A stretch of DNA of 64,000 nt. It comes from Acanthaster planci. Its lineage: Eukaryota > Echinodermata > Asteroidea > Valvatida > Acanthasteridae. Both the position numbers and the translations under genes were made by a program. The stretch covers positions 446,044 through 510,043 of the forward strand of contig NW_019091555.1 in the NCBI RefSeq assembly GCF_001949145.1, in the 5' to 3' direction. The notes beneath the pieces are model-generated. The model made no database searches, was not told the origin of the DNA, and worked only from the letters and a program-made list of their open reading frames with translations. Below, in pieces: positions 49,601 through 58,753 of the stretch. Position 1 is the stretch's first letter. Every line of letters starts with the position of its first letter.

Positions 49601-52600
49601 TGAACTTTTGCTGGGCCTGGTGAGGGTGGTCCTGGCCCCCCCACTAAACCCCCTTTCCTTTTCCCTCAGTTAATTGCACCAGCTGGCCCTTTCAGTCAAT
49701 GCACAGCAAGGAAAAAAACACCTTCCAAAAGGTGACCTCTACACCTTGTCTTCATAACAAAACCACCAGCCATGGCAACTGCCGATACATGTACACATCA
49801 CATTAAAAAAAGGGGAAGAAATGTAAACCAGACAAGCATGTACTTGTAGGCCTACTTGATAAAAACAAGCTCAATATCCTTCTGAGTAGATTTGTTTTCC
49901 AAATTGCTGGGATCCCTCAAGAGATGACAGTCTAGACTTTTACACCAACTGCATGTACCGGTATCTAATTTTTATCTCATTTCAATCCAAATCAAACATA
50001 GTTCACTTCCAATCTCTTTTATTTCAACAGCTTCGGGGATGTACAAGTACGTTGTTTCATTTTAGCTTCAAATGATTAACTGCTTGAGGGATTTGCTCCG
50101 GATGAAGCTACATTCCCTTTTTATGCAAGCGATTTCAATCATGTCATGTTACCTTTCACGGAGGAAAACGCAATAGTGGCCCTTCTAATTCCCAGTGAGG
50201 ACGGGTATCTTTGGTGCATCACCAGTGGCCCTGGAAGATGGATAAAATGCCTCCAGCCAACTGGCTGCACATGCACAGTAGTTGAGACATAATGGCTGCA
50301 AAATCCATTAGGCGAATTCCAATTAAAATGTTCCTCTGCCATTACACCTGTGCTTGGTACTCTGACAACTGCAATCACTACATGTACATGTAGACATGTA
50401 TGCAAAGGGTAGTTCAAATTCACTTATTATATCAGTGAGTCTTGATACATGCATGTATGTACATTCTATAAATTTGGGGTTAAAAGTGTGGCATTTCACA
50501 AACACAGCATGGTTTGAGGGGAAGTAGTGGGAATGACTGGTCCCGAGGTGTAGGTCAACTAGATTAGTCACACCGAGGGACCAGTAATTACTACTATTTT
50601 CCCGAAATAAACCATGCTGTATTTGTTTTACTACATTTCATAAAATATTCAAACAGAAATCTCATGTTACTTGTACTCACAGATGCCATTGCTGTTTTTC
50701 AGCAGCTAAATTTCCATGTTATGATAGTAGAGTGCATGTGCATAGAAACAGGGTTTCAATAGTCTGGTGCTGACATATGTTTGGGGTCTTTACTCTAAAA
50801 GTTAGGCCAATTAGCATACAACTCCAGACTGGTTCCATAAAGATTACATGACACAGACTACATATTTACGCGGCAGGCTAGTCCAGAGGGATTTTTTTAA
50901 GCTACCAGAAAAAACTACCGCACGGCAGCCAGGTGGATACTCACCGCGACGACGTCACCTGGTCGCGTATCATTTCTACTTCCCTGATACGAGGTCGAAT
51001 TCGCCAATGACACGTTCCAATTTGCTCATGAATATTTATGAGGTGTAGTAATCTTGTGTCCCTGTTAAACCTGACATCTGTGATGTGACATGAAAAATCT
51101 TTGAAACTGACTTCAAACAATTTTAATTTGTTTGGCAGGTAATTTGGTATTAATCCACTCTTGGAAAATAAAGAATGTGTTTGAAACTTACAGAATCATG
51201 CATGTTACAGGTACGTCAGATGTTACAGGGACGCAAACTGCACCTCACATTTACAGAATGACCCTTAAACTAAAGGCCAGATGAATTTGTGCAGTTTCAA
51301 ATCTCACCCACGTACAAGTAGTGTTTTGTTAATTAACACAGACTTCTGACAGGTTTTTTTCTCTTTTTTGTCAGTGTTGCCGTGAAGTGTGTTCGAAAAC
51401 AGGACGAGCGTCCTCAACAAACTAGATTTTCAGTCACTCATGAGCTTTACAGATGTAAAAAAAATTGAATGCGGTCTTTTCAAATCAAGTTATGCACATG
51501 CTGTAGGCATACATGTATTAGACAAATACAGTTGTATTGGTAAACTCTCTCCTTGAATAAATTTACTAATGCCCATCTATTAAGCATGTGCTTTCAGTTT
51601 CAAACATATGCAAGTACATGTACATGAACGTAGCATTGATTTCACTTTTTTAATCATTAACTGCAATGTACAACTTTGCTTGAGATAAAAACCGTTCTCT
51701 TGGTCACATTAAATTCCCTAGCTGCTTTGATCCCCCGTAGACAATATATCAGTCATCGCTAATTTGCAATATGGCAAAGTTACCAGGGCAGGTATGTACA
51801 TGTACATTACATGAACTTACGTGCACAAGCACACGTACACATGAATGCACTCTGCTGCAAGGGTCAGCCTCATTTGTGCGATAATGCAACTGGCGAATGC
51901 TAATCAACAAACGGCTGCATTTGAGACCCCCCCTGCAAAGATAACCAATACCTTTGGCAAGCCGCTGAGCTGGGGCTATTGTTTGACAGTTGGCAACAAT
52001 ACCACCATATTTATGCTGACAAAGGTCACACAAGTGTGGGCCATTTGACATTTTTGTCTGGCACCTTTTTTTTCCCCCAAGAGAGAAAAATTACAGAGAC
52101 AATGCCCACATGAAGGCAGATACAGGCTAATGTTACAGGCTAAACAAGCTATCCAAGCTAAACAAGCCACAGGAACAGAATCCGAAACTCAAGAACACAG
52201 AATGTACGAGGTTTCTTTTCAAGTTCCTTAGAAGCTGGCTGCGAAAACTATTCGACACAACTCATAAACATGAATTATATCTTTCTAAACATGACTTTTT
52301 TCCATGAATTTTACATTCAGTTTTACATTCAGTATGTAAACATTTAGGTCTTTTAAACACAACCAACCTAAAACAACTGAAAAAACAACAAAAACAAACA
52401 AACACATTGAGATTTATGTACATGTATACAGCAACACTCAAAAGCACCGGTGTGTGTACAACTGTATTGCCTGCAGAGGGTGTGGTAAAAAGCACATGAA
52501 AATTAAGTTAATTAAATTAAAATTAATTTGATTAATTTAAAATTAAATTAATTGTCCATCCATGCACGCATATGCACTTGTAGGGTAACTTTTCTGATGA

Positions 52601-55600
52601 CTGAGAATCTTATAATTTCAGTACAAGTGCCAAAATTTAGAACCTTACATCAAGCAAGTCCACATCAGAAAACAATCTTCTTACCTTTTGTAATTCTCTC
52701 TATAACAAAATTTCATGCTCATTTCACAGAACACAGAGTGTATGAAACCAATTCACAAAACACTTGGGCTTTACTAACCTTCAAACATTTTCAAAAATCT
52801 CACACACATATCATTTTGATTCTTGTTTTGTCATCCCCAACTTTCGAAGAAATAGTTCCGCATGTCTCTTTAACCTTTTCAAGAGCAGCGATCTGTGCAT
52901 TTGTCTTAACGCTTGCAGGGCTGCCGTAACTGATTTGATGAAACTCCAGATCCATGTTGACATGCAATCCTATATAGAGATAGCCATCTTTTACTTGCGC
53001 CTCCGGCCTTAATGCAAGCCATCATCCCAAACAACAGGAAACACTTCATTGTGCAACAATGCAATGCAGCACCATCTCCAGGGCAACACCGATGTGACCT
53101 ATGTAAACTTCTCATGCATATTAAATGTAGAGCATGCGGGAAAAGTAGACAAAATATCTCTGTGAGGGTCTCGTGCAAGGTGCAGTAGTTTTCCATGAAC
53201 ACATTGAGACAACAGGACACTAATTACCAAGGGATCTGTACGTACCCCTCCCTTCCCGGAATGGAAAGGGTATATTAGGAGATTGAATAATCAGAGTGGT
53301 ATTTGCATTTCCACTGAAATGTGGAAAAGAGGAGTTCTATGATCAAGATGTATTTCTATGCTTGATTTCACTGATGTGACTTCACTGATTGATGACAACT
53401 TGCCTCTGTTGACAATACTGCTGTTGCTAGGGGGAAGTGATCAATTTAAAAACGGATAAGGCTAAAATTTTTGAGGTCAGCCTCTTTGGCAATTGATGTG
53501 TCAGTTAATAGCAATCAATGTTATCAGTGTCCTGCAGACACGTTGCTTGTCATTTTACTTTCCTGTCAGATCAAAGAAACGTCCATCGGACATTTTTCCC
53601 CGTGGCAAACGCAGCCAAAAATCTCAATTTTCTTGCACGTCTGAGCACAATTTAGATGCTTCTTTATGGGTACAAGTCACTACACGTAAATCACCTCTGC
53701 AATTCGGTTTGTGCCATGAGTGATGATAATTTGCTGTATTAAGCCATAAAAAGCTTCCCTTTCAAAGGATGTTGCATCTCATTGGCCCCCGGTTTCGTTT
53801 ATAACTGAATGTGATAAAAGTGAAAACAAAAAATTATATATAATGAAGGTAAAAACCAACTACTGAATTACACGACATGATCAACGTCTCAAGATAATCT
53901 TTTTTGTCAGACGACAGTTTCAATTATTTTCTTATTTTGATATACCAATTCTGTTAAAACAAGGTTCAAAAGTCTAAAACTTAACAGGAACCTCTTGGCA
54001 AAGAATTATAAGTCTTTCTAAAAAAGTTGGGCCTTTCAAAGTTCTCATCATTTGCCTGAAAGACTTTAGTCTATCTACGCCATGCTTGAAAAGTAACCTT
54101 CCCGGTTGCAACCCCTAAATGGGACCAAGTTGATTTGGGACCAAGTAGACTGGGGACCGAGTTGACTCGAACTGAGTTGGTTACGGACCGAGTTTGACCA
54201 CGAGCCCTCCAAGAGACTCAAAAAGACTAAAATATTCTATAAAAATCACACGTGATCTGGGATGAAACCTGCTGCAATCTTCTGGAGGATAGCCTGTTTA
54301 TGGTAAATTCTTACAAATGTTTAACCCTAACCGCCAAGCATATTGTTTGGCTTACACTATACAGTACTACAAAATACTAAGTAGTAGTCTGAGCCTGGAG
54401 GACCTAGCACTACAGATTACTACTTCTGGCTAGGTTACTTCCATTGTTACTTGTACAGAGAACAATAAAGCCATGCATTCATAGTGCCACAGCACTGTAT
54501 GGTACAATGTCTTATCTATTGTATCTTATGGCTTCACAGAATAAAGTCATGTCCTCTTACAAGCGACAGCGCTCAGTACTACATTTTACTACAAGTAGTA
54601 ATTTGAAGTATTATGTAGGGTTAGGGTTACCAACTTAATATACAGAACACCTGCACATCCGCCTCTCTCAGGATTTTAGCTCACTTGAACAGCAGCTGTT
54701 TCGGTACTTTTGAAAAAAAAAGTTTTAATCCTTTAAGGGACATACGAATACACCGCTTATACATGTACCATGCCTACCCACTACTTTTAACCACACATTG
54801 TACAGTACTAATATATAAAATTAGAAATCATTATATCGCATATAAGGGATGTTGGTCCAAGAACATATGCACTACTGGACAAATGCCCCTTTAAATTGTC
54901 TACACAAAAGGTTCAAACCCTTTGTCAAATTGTCAACAAAAATGCTTTGAGGGAAGACGGAAAATCAATGTATGGATTTTCATCAGTTATCGATTGGAAA
55001 ACCAGACCTTTTTACGTGAAATACAGCCAAGCAGATTACAATGTGATTATCCAGGAAGTTTTATTAATCTGCCATTACGTTATAGTTCTCTTTCATTAAA
55101 AAAAAAAATCTATATCAGCATCTACAATTTGTTTTCAATCTAATTTTGCTTGCTTAAATGAGAATTATTATTGACTTGGTGAAAAACTGACCAAGTGCAG
55201 ACTGCGTGAGGCAGATCCTGGAAATGAGTGCTGAAAGTGGCCATTTCAACAGGGATTATCCTCTGGGAATGAATTGAAACACACCTGACCCTGGAGTAGG
55301 ACACTAAAGAGATAACAACAAAGTGGTCCTTGCTGTACAGTGGGGGTTGACAATGGTTTGGCCTCCCACTGAGCGACCAAATTGCCACACGACAGGATGA
55401 GGGTGATTCAATAGAGACAGTTCCGCCAATTCCATGCAAGTCCACGTAATTTTAACCCCCCAAAAAACACTTCAGTTGAGCAAAAAAAAATTTTTTTTGA
55501 AACCTGGAAAAAGCTTGAATGAAACACCAGCCACGCTGAAAACTACGAGGTGGATCAAACAGATTGCACAGACTGAAGTTGTCTGCTGTGGGGTGAAACA

Positions 55601-58600
55601 AAGTTCACCATGTCTGGAGAAAATTTTAAAAACCATTACCGTTTCATTTTATGAGGGTAAACAAGCTGGGGTCATTTTTAAACAACCTTCCATGAAACAA
55701 GAATGCACAAAGTGACAAAACCTTCAGAAAAAGGGATGGCATGTTTACGGCTCTAGTTTTGGCTTCAGACAGAGGTGAAATGTTCAGGACAGCTGAACAG
55801 GCACGGGTACATAACTGACAAAAGATTTCAAAAATTAGTGAGGGCAATAACTGACACCAATAATAACGTGCATACCATGTGCAAACCCAGGTTACAATAT
55901 TCTGAAACAAACAGAGCATCTGAAAAAATTCAAAAATAGTACACCTGTTCCTCTAAAGCATTTGGACAATGATTAAAATGAAATCACCATGGCGCTGAAC
56001 CATCACCCACATTTTCTAGCTATTTGCTACCTATGCCACTGTTGGTCACACAGCTCATTTGTCTGAGAAAGTAATGGAGAGATCTGGGATCAGAATCCGA
56101 TTGGCATCAATTTCAGGACAATGCTAAGCAGCATAAAAGCGCCCCAATTTTCTGCACAACCATGACAACAGCAGAACCTCCATCTCCTGCACACAGACCC
56201 TTAATTAAGCAGCAGTGAGGACCGAGGTACAACAGAGCAGACCAATCAAGAGAAGAATTTGCGTCACAGTCTAATAGTGATCCAACGGACACAGACCCCC
56301 CCCTTCCAAGATTACTGATGAGGCATTGATGTATCCAAGGCATAGGTTACTCTAGTTTCAAAACTAGGATTGAGCACTCTTTTATCTGCTGCCAAGCACT
56401 GGGCAGTTCCCATTTAAGTTTGGCCAGGGCTTTGGAGCTGGCCCCAATAGCCTGGGTAATCAATGGAAGAATAAAACCTGTTTAATCCAAGCCACATCTG
56501 AACAAAAAGCTCCAAGGAGAGCTGTTCCTCTGGGCAGGGAAGAGACCCTTGGTATTGTCTGTTCTCTGGAAGACAGGCCAATTGTGATGTGATAACTAAG
56601 TAAACAGGCAGCCAGCCAATTGTAAGGGAGCTCTGAAACCATAAAGAGAATGGTCTCCCACCAACAAACCTTCAGACTAAAAAGGACAACCCCATTATAT
56701 GTACAACCATACAACAACGTACATGTACACACGAGCCTGGGACCTGGGACGTGGTGTGGATTGGGGCCTTCATTCTCAGAGCTGGTCCAGGTTGTTTATG
56801 TTTAGAGAGGTATCAATTTTCGGTGCCCTACACAATACACGGTCCAGGGACAGAAGACATCAGACCAACCAAGACTAAGAATGCCAAACTTAAAAGAACA
56901 TAAAACCTGAAAATGAGCATTAGTAAATTCATTTGTTGGGTTAATCTTGGCTCTAACTCAGTAACGAAAACATTGCCCATGCAAAACAGAGGCCAATGAC
57001 CAGCTTGAAATTCTGAAGTTGTCTACTAGTCACATGTAGTTTCCGGATAAGCCCTTTTCGATGCCTGCACCATCAACCACGATCAACAACAAATCACGGC
57101 TGATTCCAACTCGATACAGCCCAGCATAGAGCTTTACGTTCCTCCATGAGCCAGTGTGCCACTTCATAGGTGCATATGTGTAGATTATTTTTCCAGCCTA
57201 TTTTTCAGACTTTTTTCTGCCCTCTCTGGTGAAGTGCACGGGTTGTCTCCCATTTGAAATACTGTGGGGGATGCTGATGTACAACACGTAGTCCCAGAAC
57301 ACAATCAATACAATTTTACACCTGTCTTCCTTTGAGACTTAGAAGGGTTAAGAAATAAGCTTCCGCATACGTGTACATCCAATCCTCTTATCCAACTCTA
57401 TAGCCATTTCAACACTGCCTAACATGAGAGCTTTATAGCGTGAATGTAAACGGGCACTCAACCTATTTCAGATTCTTGTCTTGTATCTTGTTTCAACTAA
57501 ACACACTGATGTCTGTCTCTCACATTTCTCCCACACAAACAGGAATACATAACCAGTAACACCACCACCCTGGCTGTGTGAGAGTGCTTTATTTGTCGTC
57601 AGTCAGCCGGAAATACCAACATCAGCCAACGTCGGCCACAAGGAGCGTGCTGGACTGAAGGATGCACAAGCTGACCAGCAGAAGACTGCAAAAGGAAGGA
57701 CCATGGGGGAAGAGGATACATGTACCGATTTGTTTAGGGATTTTTGCCTTAATGTCCAGGACCAGGGACAAATTTCATAGAGCTGCTTAAGCACAAAATT
57801 TGCTTAAGCGTGAGAAAACCTTGCTTGATAAATCAAGTAACCAGCCAAAACTCCATGTGATGTACATTGTTTATATTGTTTGGGGATCGTATTTAGCTGT
57901 CTTCTGGTTTGCATGACAATCAAATAAGGTTTGAGCTGGTAAACCTTTGTGTTTTTTTAAGCATGGTTTTTCACGCTTAAGCAAATTTCATGCTTAAACA
58001 GCTCTATGAAATTGGCCCCAGGCTGCTTGATGGCTACTATGACAATGCCCAAGCAGGAGACTCAGGGGGCATTTTATAAACAGTGTTCTCAAAGTTCTAA
58101 AATGTGGGAACTTGGTAGGCAAAGATAAAAAATATTGCGGGGGGGGCCTCAGTACAGGATTCAGGACCAACGTCAGCGATCATGTCGTCTGGAAGTGGAG
58201 TTGCAGTTGTACAGGCCCCAGATGTATTGCCATGGCTGCCACTTTGACAAAAGAACTCTCAGCTCTTACAATAAAAAAATCACCCTCCCCCTTTTTTTTT
58301 TATTGATTTGGGTCTGGTTTGAGGGGTGTAAATATCAGAAGCAATTTTTTGCCAACAGACAGACAGCTTTTTTCATCAAGATAATGTTGAACAAGACAAA
58401 AATATTCAAAAATAAGTGTAGAATAAAAAAATCTTCAAATTGGTTGCCACTTGTTTTTTTACATGCCGGGAGACATGCAAAATTTGATGGGCTGTCAAGC
58501 TACTTCTGTAGGTCAGAGAACCAGCAGAATTATCATACATGTAAATATTTGGAGCTTATTGGAGGGCTGACTGGGATTCAGCAAAAAAAGTCAAAATCAG

Positions 58601-58753
58601 AGTACATGCAAGTTGACCACTAAAATCCTCAGACGATGTATTTCATTCAAAACTCCTGTAGCAAGCAAGCACACACTCAAATCTGCACAAAAATAAACAT
58701 TTCAATTTGAAGAACGTATACTCACTGTTGAAGTTGTTACTGGCGGACAGCAT
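34297..58753 (-). CDS. ivns1abp: Influenza virus NS1A-binding protein homologue (host BTB-BACK-Kelch protein), complete
   Basis: This is a cellular Kelch-family protein linked in vertebrates to actin organisation, splicing factors and the aryl hydrocarbon receptor pathway. Exons (-) are 58753-58726, 44159-43862, 42228-42104, 41596-41472, 39830-39708, 38757-38451, 38217-38008, 36112-35867, 35330-35205, 35050-34877 and 34667-34297. They total 2,133 nt and 710 residues (human about 642). Order: BTB (about 36-145, HRAVLACSSPYLYDYY), BACK (about 150-245), an Asn-rich linker (279-303), a WKIVAS block (326-331) specific to this family, and six Kelch repeats (about 401-668) with GG doublets. A 42-residue Glu/Ser tail follows. 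Every intron is GT-AG and every phase agrees. The WKIVAS block and the Ser/Pro linker separate it from ordinary KLHL proteins. Confidence 0.95.
34877..35050 (-). CDS. ivns1abp: ivns1abp coding exon 10 (Kelch 4)
   Basis: It encodes RAQVGVCSLNGKIFAVGG and SSNWNCHNSVEVYDP, which parallels the ESWNCLNTVERYNP stretch of the human protein. The donor is GTGAGT and the acceptor CGCCTTGCAG. Confidence 0.95.
35205..35330 (-). CDS. ivns1abp: ivns1abp coding exon 9 (Kelch 3)
   Basis: It encodes AAVLDGRLYVVGGSSG and SCDVYHPDTNVW. It splices in phase 1 on both sides, with acceptor GTTAATGCAG and donor GTAAGT. Confidence 0.95.
35331..35866 (-). other. ivns1abp: ivns1abp intron 8
   Basis: This 0.5 kb intron contains several scattered CCAACA/CCAGC words but no defined repeat unit. 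I see nothing else in it. Confidence 0.8.
35867..36112 (-). CDS. ivns1abp: ivns1abp coding exon 8 (Kelch 1-2)
   Basis: It encodes GFNRDECHQSVEMYDPHTN and KLYAAGGSDGHMDLRTCEVY, in clear alignment with the first two Kelch blades of the human protein. The donor is GTGAGA and the acceptor AACCAACCAG. Confidence 0.95.
36113..38007 (-). other. ivns1abp: ivns1abp intron 7
   Basis: Most of this 1.9 kb intron is occupied by an inverted-repeat element at 36.92-37.93 kb. A 172-codon frame inside it (37,261-37,779, -) looks accidental. Confidence 0.8.
36922..37933. mobile_element. ~1-kb element with inverted ends GGGGTCAAAATTAAC
   Basis: GGGGTCAAAATTAAC near 36,923 is mirrored exactly by GTTAATTTTGACCCC near 37,917-37,931. 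Both subterminal regions carry GGCCCAG/GGCCACC words. The left end shares ATTAACGGT and a following GTCCG with the element at 19.79 kb. No transposase motif was recognised. Confidence 0.55.
38008..38217 (-). CDS. ivns1abp: ivns1abp coding exon 7 (linker to Kelch start)
   Basis: It encodes ANRYIAITILGGSLFVIMLY, a Ser/Pro stretch SSPKVSSPTPKRSFSIES and then AKLDGKLVAAG. It corresponds to the human block between WKIVAS and the first Kelch repeat. The donor is GTGAGT and the acceptor CATCCACAG. Confidence 0.95.
38451..38757 (-). CDS. ivns1abp: ivns1abp coding exon 6 (Asn-rich linker)
   Basis: It encodes residues 234-335. PQTLLLSENN is followed by an acidic stretch, a low-complexity Asn/Gly tract containing NNNNN, and KWKIVASTEMG. 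The acceptor CTCTCTCAG was chosen over a second AG six bases later because it keeps the alignment length with human; the alternative would drop two residues. The donor is GTCAGG. Confidence 0.92.
38758..39707 (-). other. ivns1abp: ivns1abp intron 5
   Basis: This is a 0.95 kb intron with no recognisable element or gene. Confidence 0.8.
39708..39830 (-). CDS. ivns1abp: ivns1abp coding exon 5 (BACK domain)
   Basis: It encodes IEVVATKFVSKMSDRQLF and ALDWIRRTIKCGKQLEDL. The WIRR stretch is the BACK-domain counterpart of human WVQRS. The exon is phase 0 at both ends, with acceptor CATTGTCATGTAG and donor GTTAGT. Confidence 0.93.
39831..41471 (-). other. ivns1abp: ivns1abp intron 4
   Basis: This is a 1.6 kb AT-rich intron. 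I see no defined repeat or coding sequence. Confidence 0.8.
41472..41596 (-). CDS. ivns1abp: ivns1abp coding exon 4 (BACK domain)
   Basis: It encodes LRSFASEEEDVEFLSIVDDF and TNEFQELPRLQ, matching the human NFASCMGD to LPRLK region. It enters in phase 1 and leaves in phase 0. The acceptor is TTGCTTTCCAG and the donor GTATAA is weak. Confidence 0.93.
41597..42103 (-). other. ivns1abp: ivns1abp intron 3
   Basis: This is a 0.5 kb intron in which I see nothing notable. Confidence 0.8.
42104..42228 (-). CDS. ivns1abp: ivns1abp coding exon 3 (end of BTB)
   Basis: It encodes LEVPYCQVATVYQAARQWQM, then VRVKNACARHLVQQL, the last helices of the BTB fold. The frame carrying this exon is short and easily missed because a longer open frame overlaps it. 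The acceptor is GGGTCCAG and the donor GTAAGG. Confidence 0.92.
42229..43861 (-). other. ivns1abp: ivns1abp intron 2
   Basis: This is a 1.6 kb AT-rich intron. No repeat family or gene is recognised in it. Confidence 0.8.
43862..44159 (-). CDS. ivns1abp: ivns1abp coding exon 2 (BTB domain)
   Basis: It encodes DRKSVVSDQPLIYEDETGP, then a BTB domain with FADVHLSIENHIVPAHRAVL and VELLVNFAYTGR. An ATG at 44,091 lies inside the exon, but coding continues upstream to a good acceptor, CCAACTAACAG. Exon 1 supplies a phase-matched true start. The donor is GTTGGT. Confidence 0.95.
45240..45402 (-). mobile_element. tRNA-derived SINE, reverse orientation
   Basis: Read on the minus strand from 45,402, it begins with a tRNA-like head, A-box region TGGCCTGGTGATTAG and B-box GGTTCAAATCC. 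A body follows with GTCCATGGGCAAGCCACTTT, a module found in several fish and invertebrate SINE families. It differs from the SINE family at 1.7 and 23.5 kb. Confidence 0.75.
46905..47280 (+). repeat. ~165-bp tandem repeat, 2 to 3 units
   Basis: The core GCCATCTTGGAAAA recurs at 46,935, 47,103 and 47,266, with spacings of 168 and 163. Each is preceded by CAGCCATC and followed by a purine-rich run. Each unit contains a YY1-like GCCATCTTG. The repeats are diverged, so the array is old. Confidence 0.8.
48995..49220. mobile_element. 226-bp TTAA-flanked element with CCCTAAC termini (piggyBac-like MITE)
   Basis: TTAA is present at both 48,995 and 49,217. Between them the ends read CCCTAACCTTCCCC and, mirrored, GTTAGGG with GGAAGGTTGGGG. 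A subterminal hairpin pairs AGAATTAAACA with TGTTTAATTCT. A second copy, inverted, lies at 61,584-61,810 with about 85-90% identity by eye. Duplicated TTAA with CCCT-starting inverted ends is the signature of piggyBac-type insertion. Confidence 0.75.
51029..51270. mobile_element. ~240-bp MITE, same family as 14.07-14.32 kb
   Basis: The left arm ATGAGGTGTAGT and GTCCCTGTTAAACCTGAC is mirrored at the right by GTCAGATGTTACAGGGAC and CACCTCACAT. The right end ACAGAATGACCCTTAAA matches the 14.3 kb copy. The outer left end is worn. Confidence 0.65.
52497..52553. repeat. AT-only inverted repeat
   Basis: Words of AATTAA and TTAATT alternate in mirrored order over about 57 bases, giving several nested palindromes. 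It is likely unstable or slippage-derived. I see no function. Confidence 0.7.
54111..54200 (+). repeat. Short degenerate tandem repeat of GGGACCAAGTTGA type
   Basis: The words GGGACCAAGTTGATTTG, GGGACCAAGTAGACTG, GGGACCGAGTTGACTCG and GGACCGAGTTTGACC follow one another at about 17-45 base steps. The word resembles the half-unit of the 78-bp array at 21.8 kb (GGGTACAAGTTGACTTG). Confidence 0.6.
54321..54629. mobile_element. ~310-bp repeat-family copy with CCCTAACC / GGGTTAGGG ends
   Basis: It begins TTAACCCTAACC and ends GTAGGGTTAGGGTTA. Internal inverted words around AGTACTAC and GTAGTACT occur near both ends. About 140 bases of its right half recur in inverted orientation at 61,932-62,070. 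Confidence 0.65.
57762..58022. mobile_element. 261-bp foldback element with ~62-bp inverted arms
   Basis: The left arm contains AATTTCATAGAGCTGCTTAA and AATTTGCTTAAGCGTGAGAA. The right arm is its reverse complement with about six differences, ending at CCCCAGG. The interior of about 135 bases is AT-rich and non-coding. Long arms with no coding sequence fit a MITE or foldback element. Confidence 0.85.
58726..58753 (-). CDS. ivns1abp: ivns1abp coding exon 1 (28 nt, start codon)
   Basis: The ATG at 58,753 has A at -3. It encodes MLSASNNFN plus one base, then the strong donor GTGAGTAT. The single leftover A joins the AA at the start of exon 2 to read Lys10 in the correct frame. A good acceptor, CCCTGCTGTGCAG, lies 21 bases upstream of the ATG, so transcription probably starts in a further non-coding exon. 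Confidence 0.8.

Larger units (their letters stand above)
44160..58725 (-). other. ivns1abp: ivns1abp intron 1 (14.6 kb)
   Basis: This long intron holds a SINE (45.2-45.4 kb), a ~165-bp tandem repeat (46.9-47.3 kb) and a TTAA-flanked element (49.0 kb). It also holds a MITE relative (51.0-51.3 kb), an AT-rich palindrome (52.5 kb), another repeat-family copy (54.3-54.6 kb) and a foldback element (57.8-58.0 kb). No internal gene was recognised. Confidence 0.8.

Noticed and set aside
58135-58623. 162-codon plus-strand frame
   Set aside because: It is antisense to ivns1abp intron 1, lysine-rich with homopolymer stretches, and has no family resemblance.
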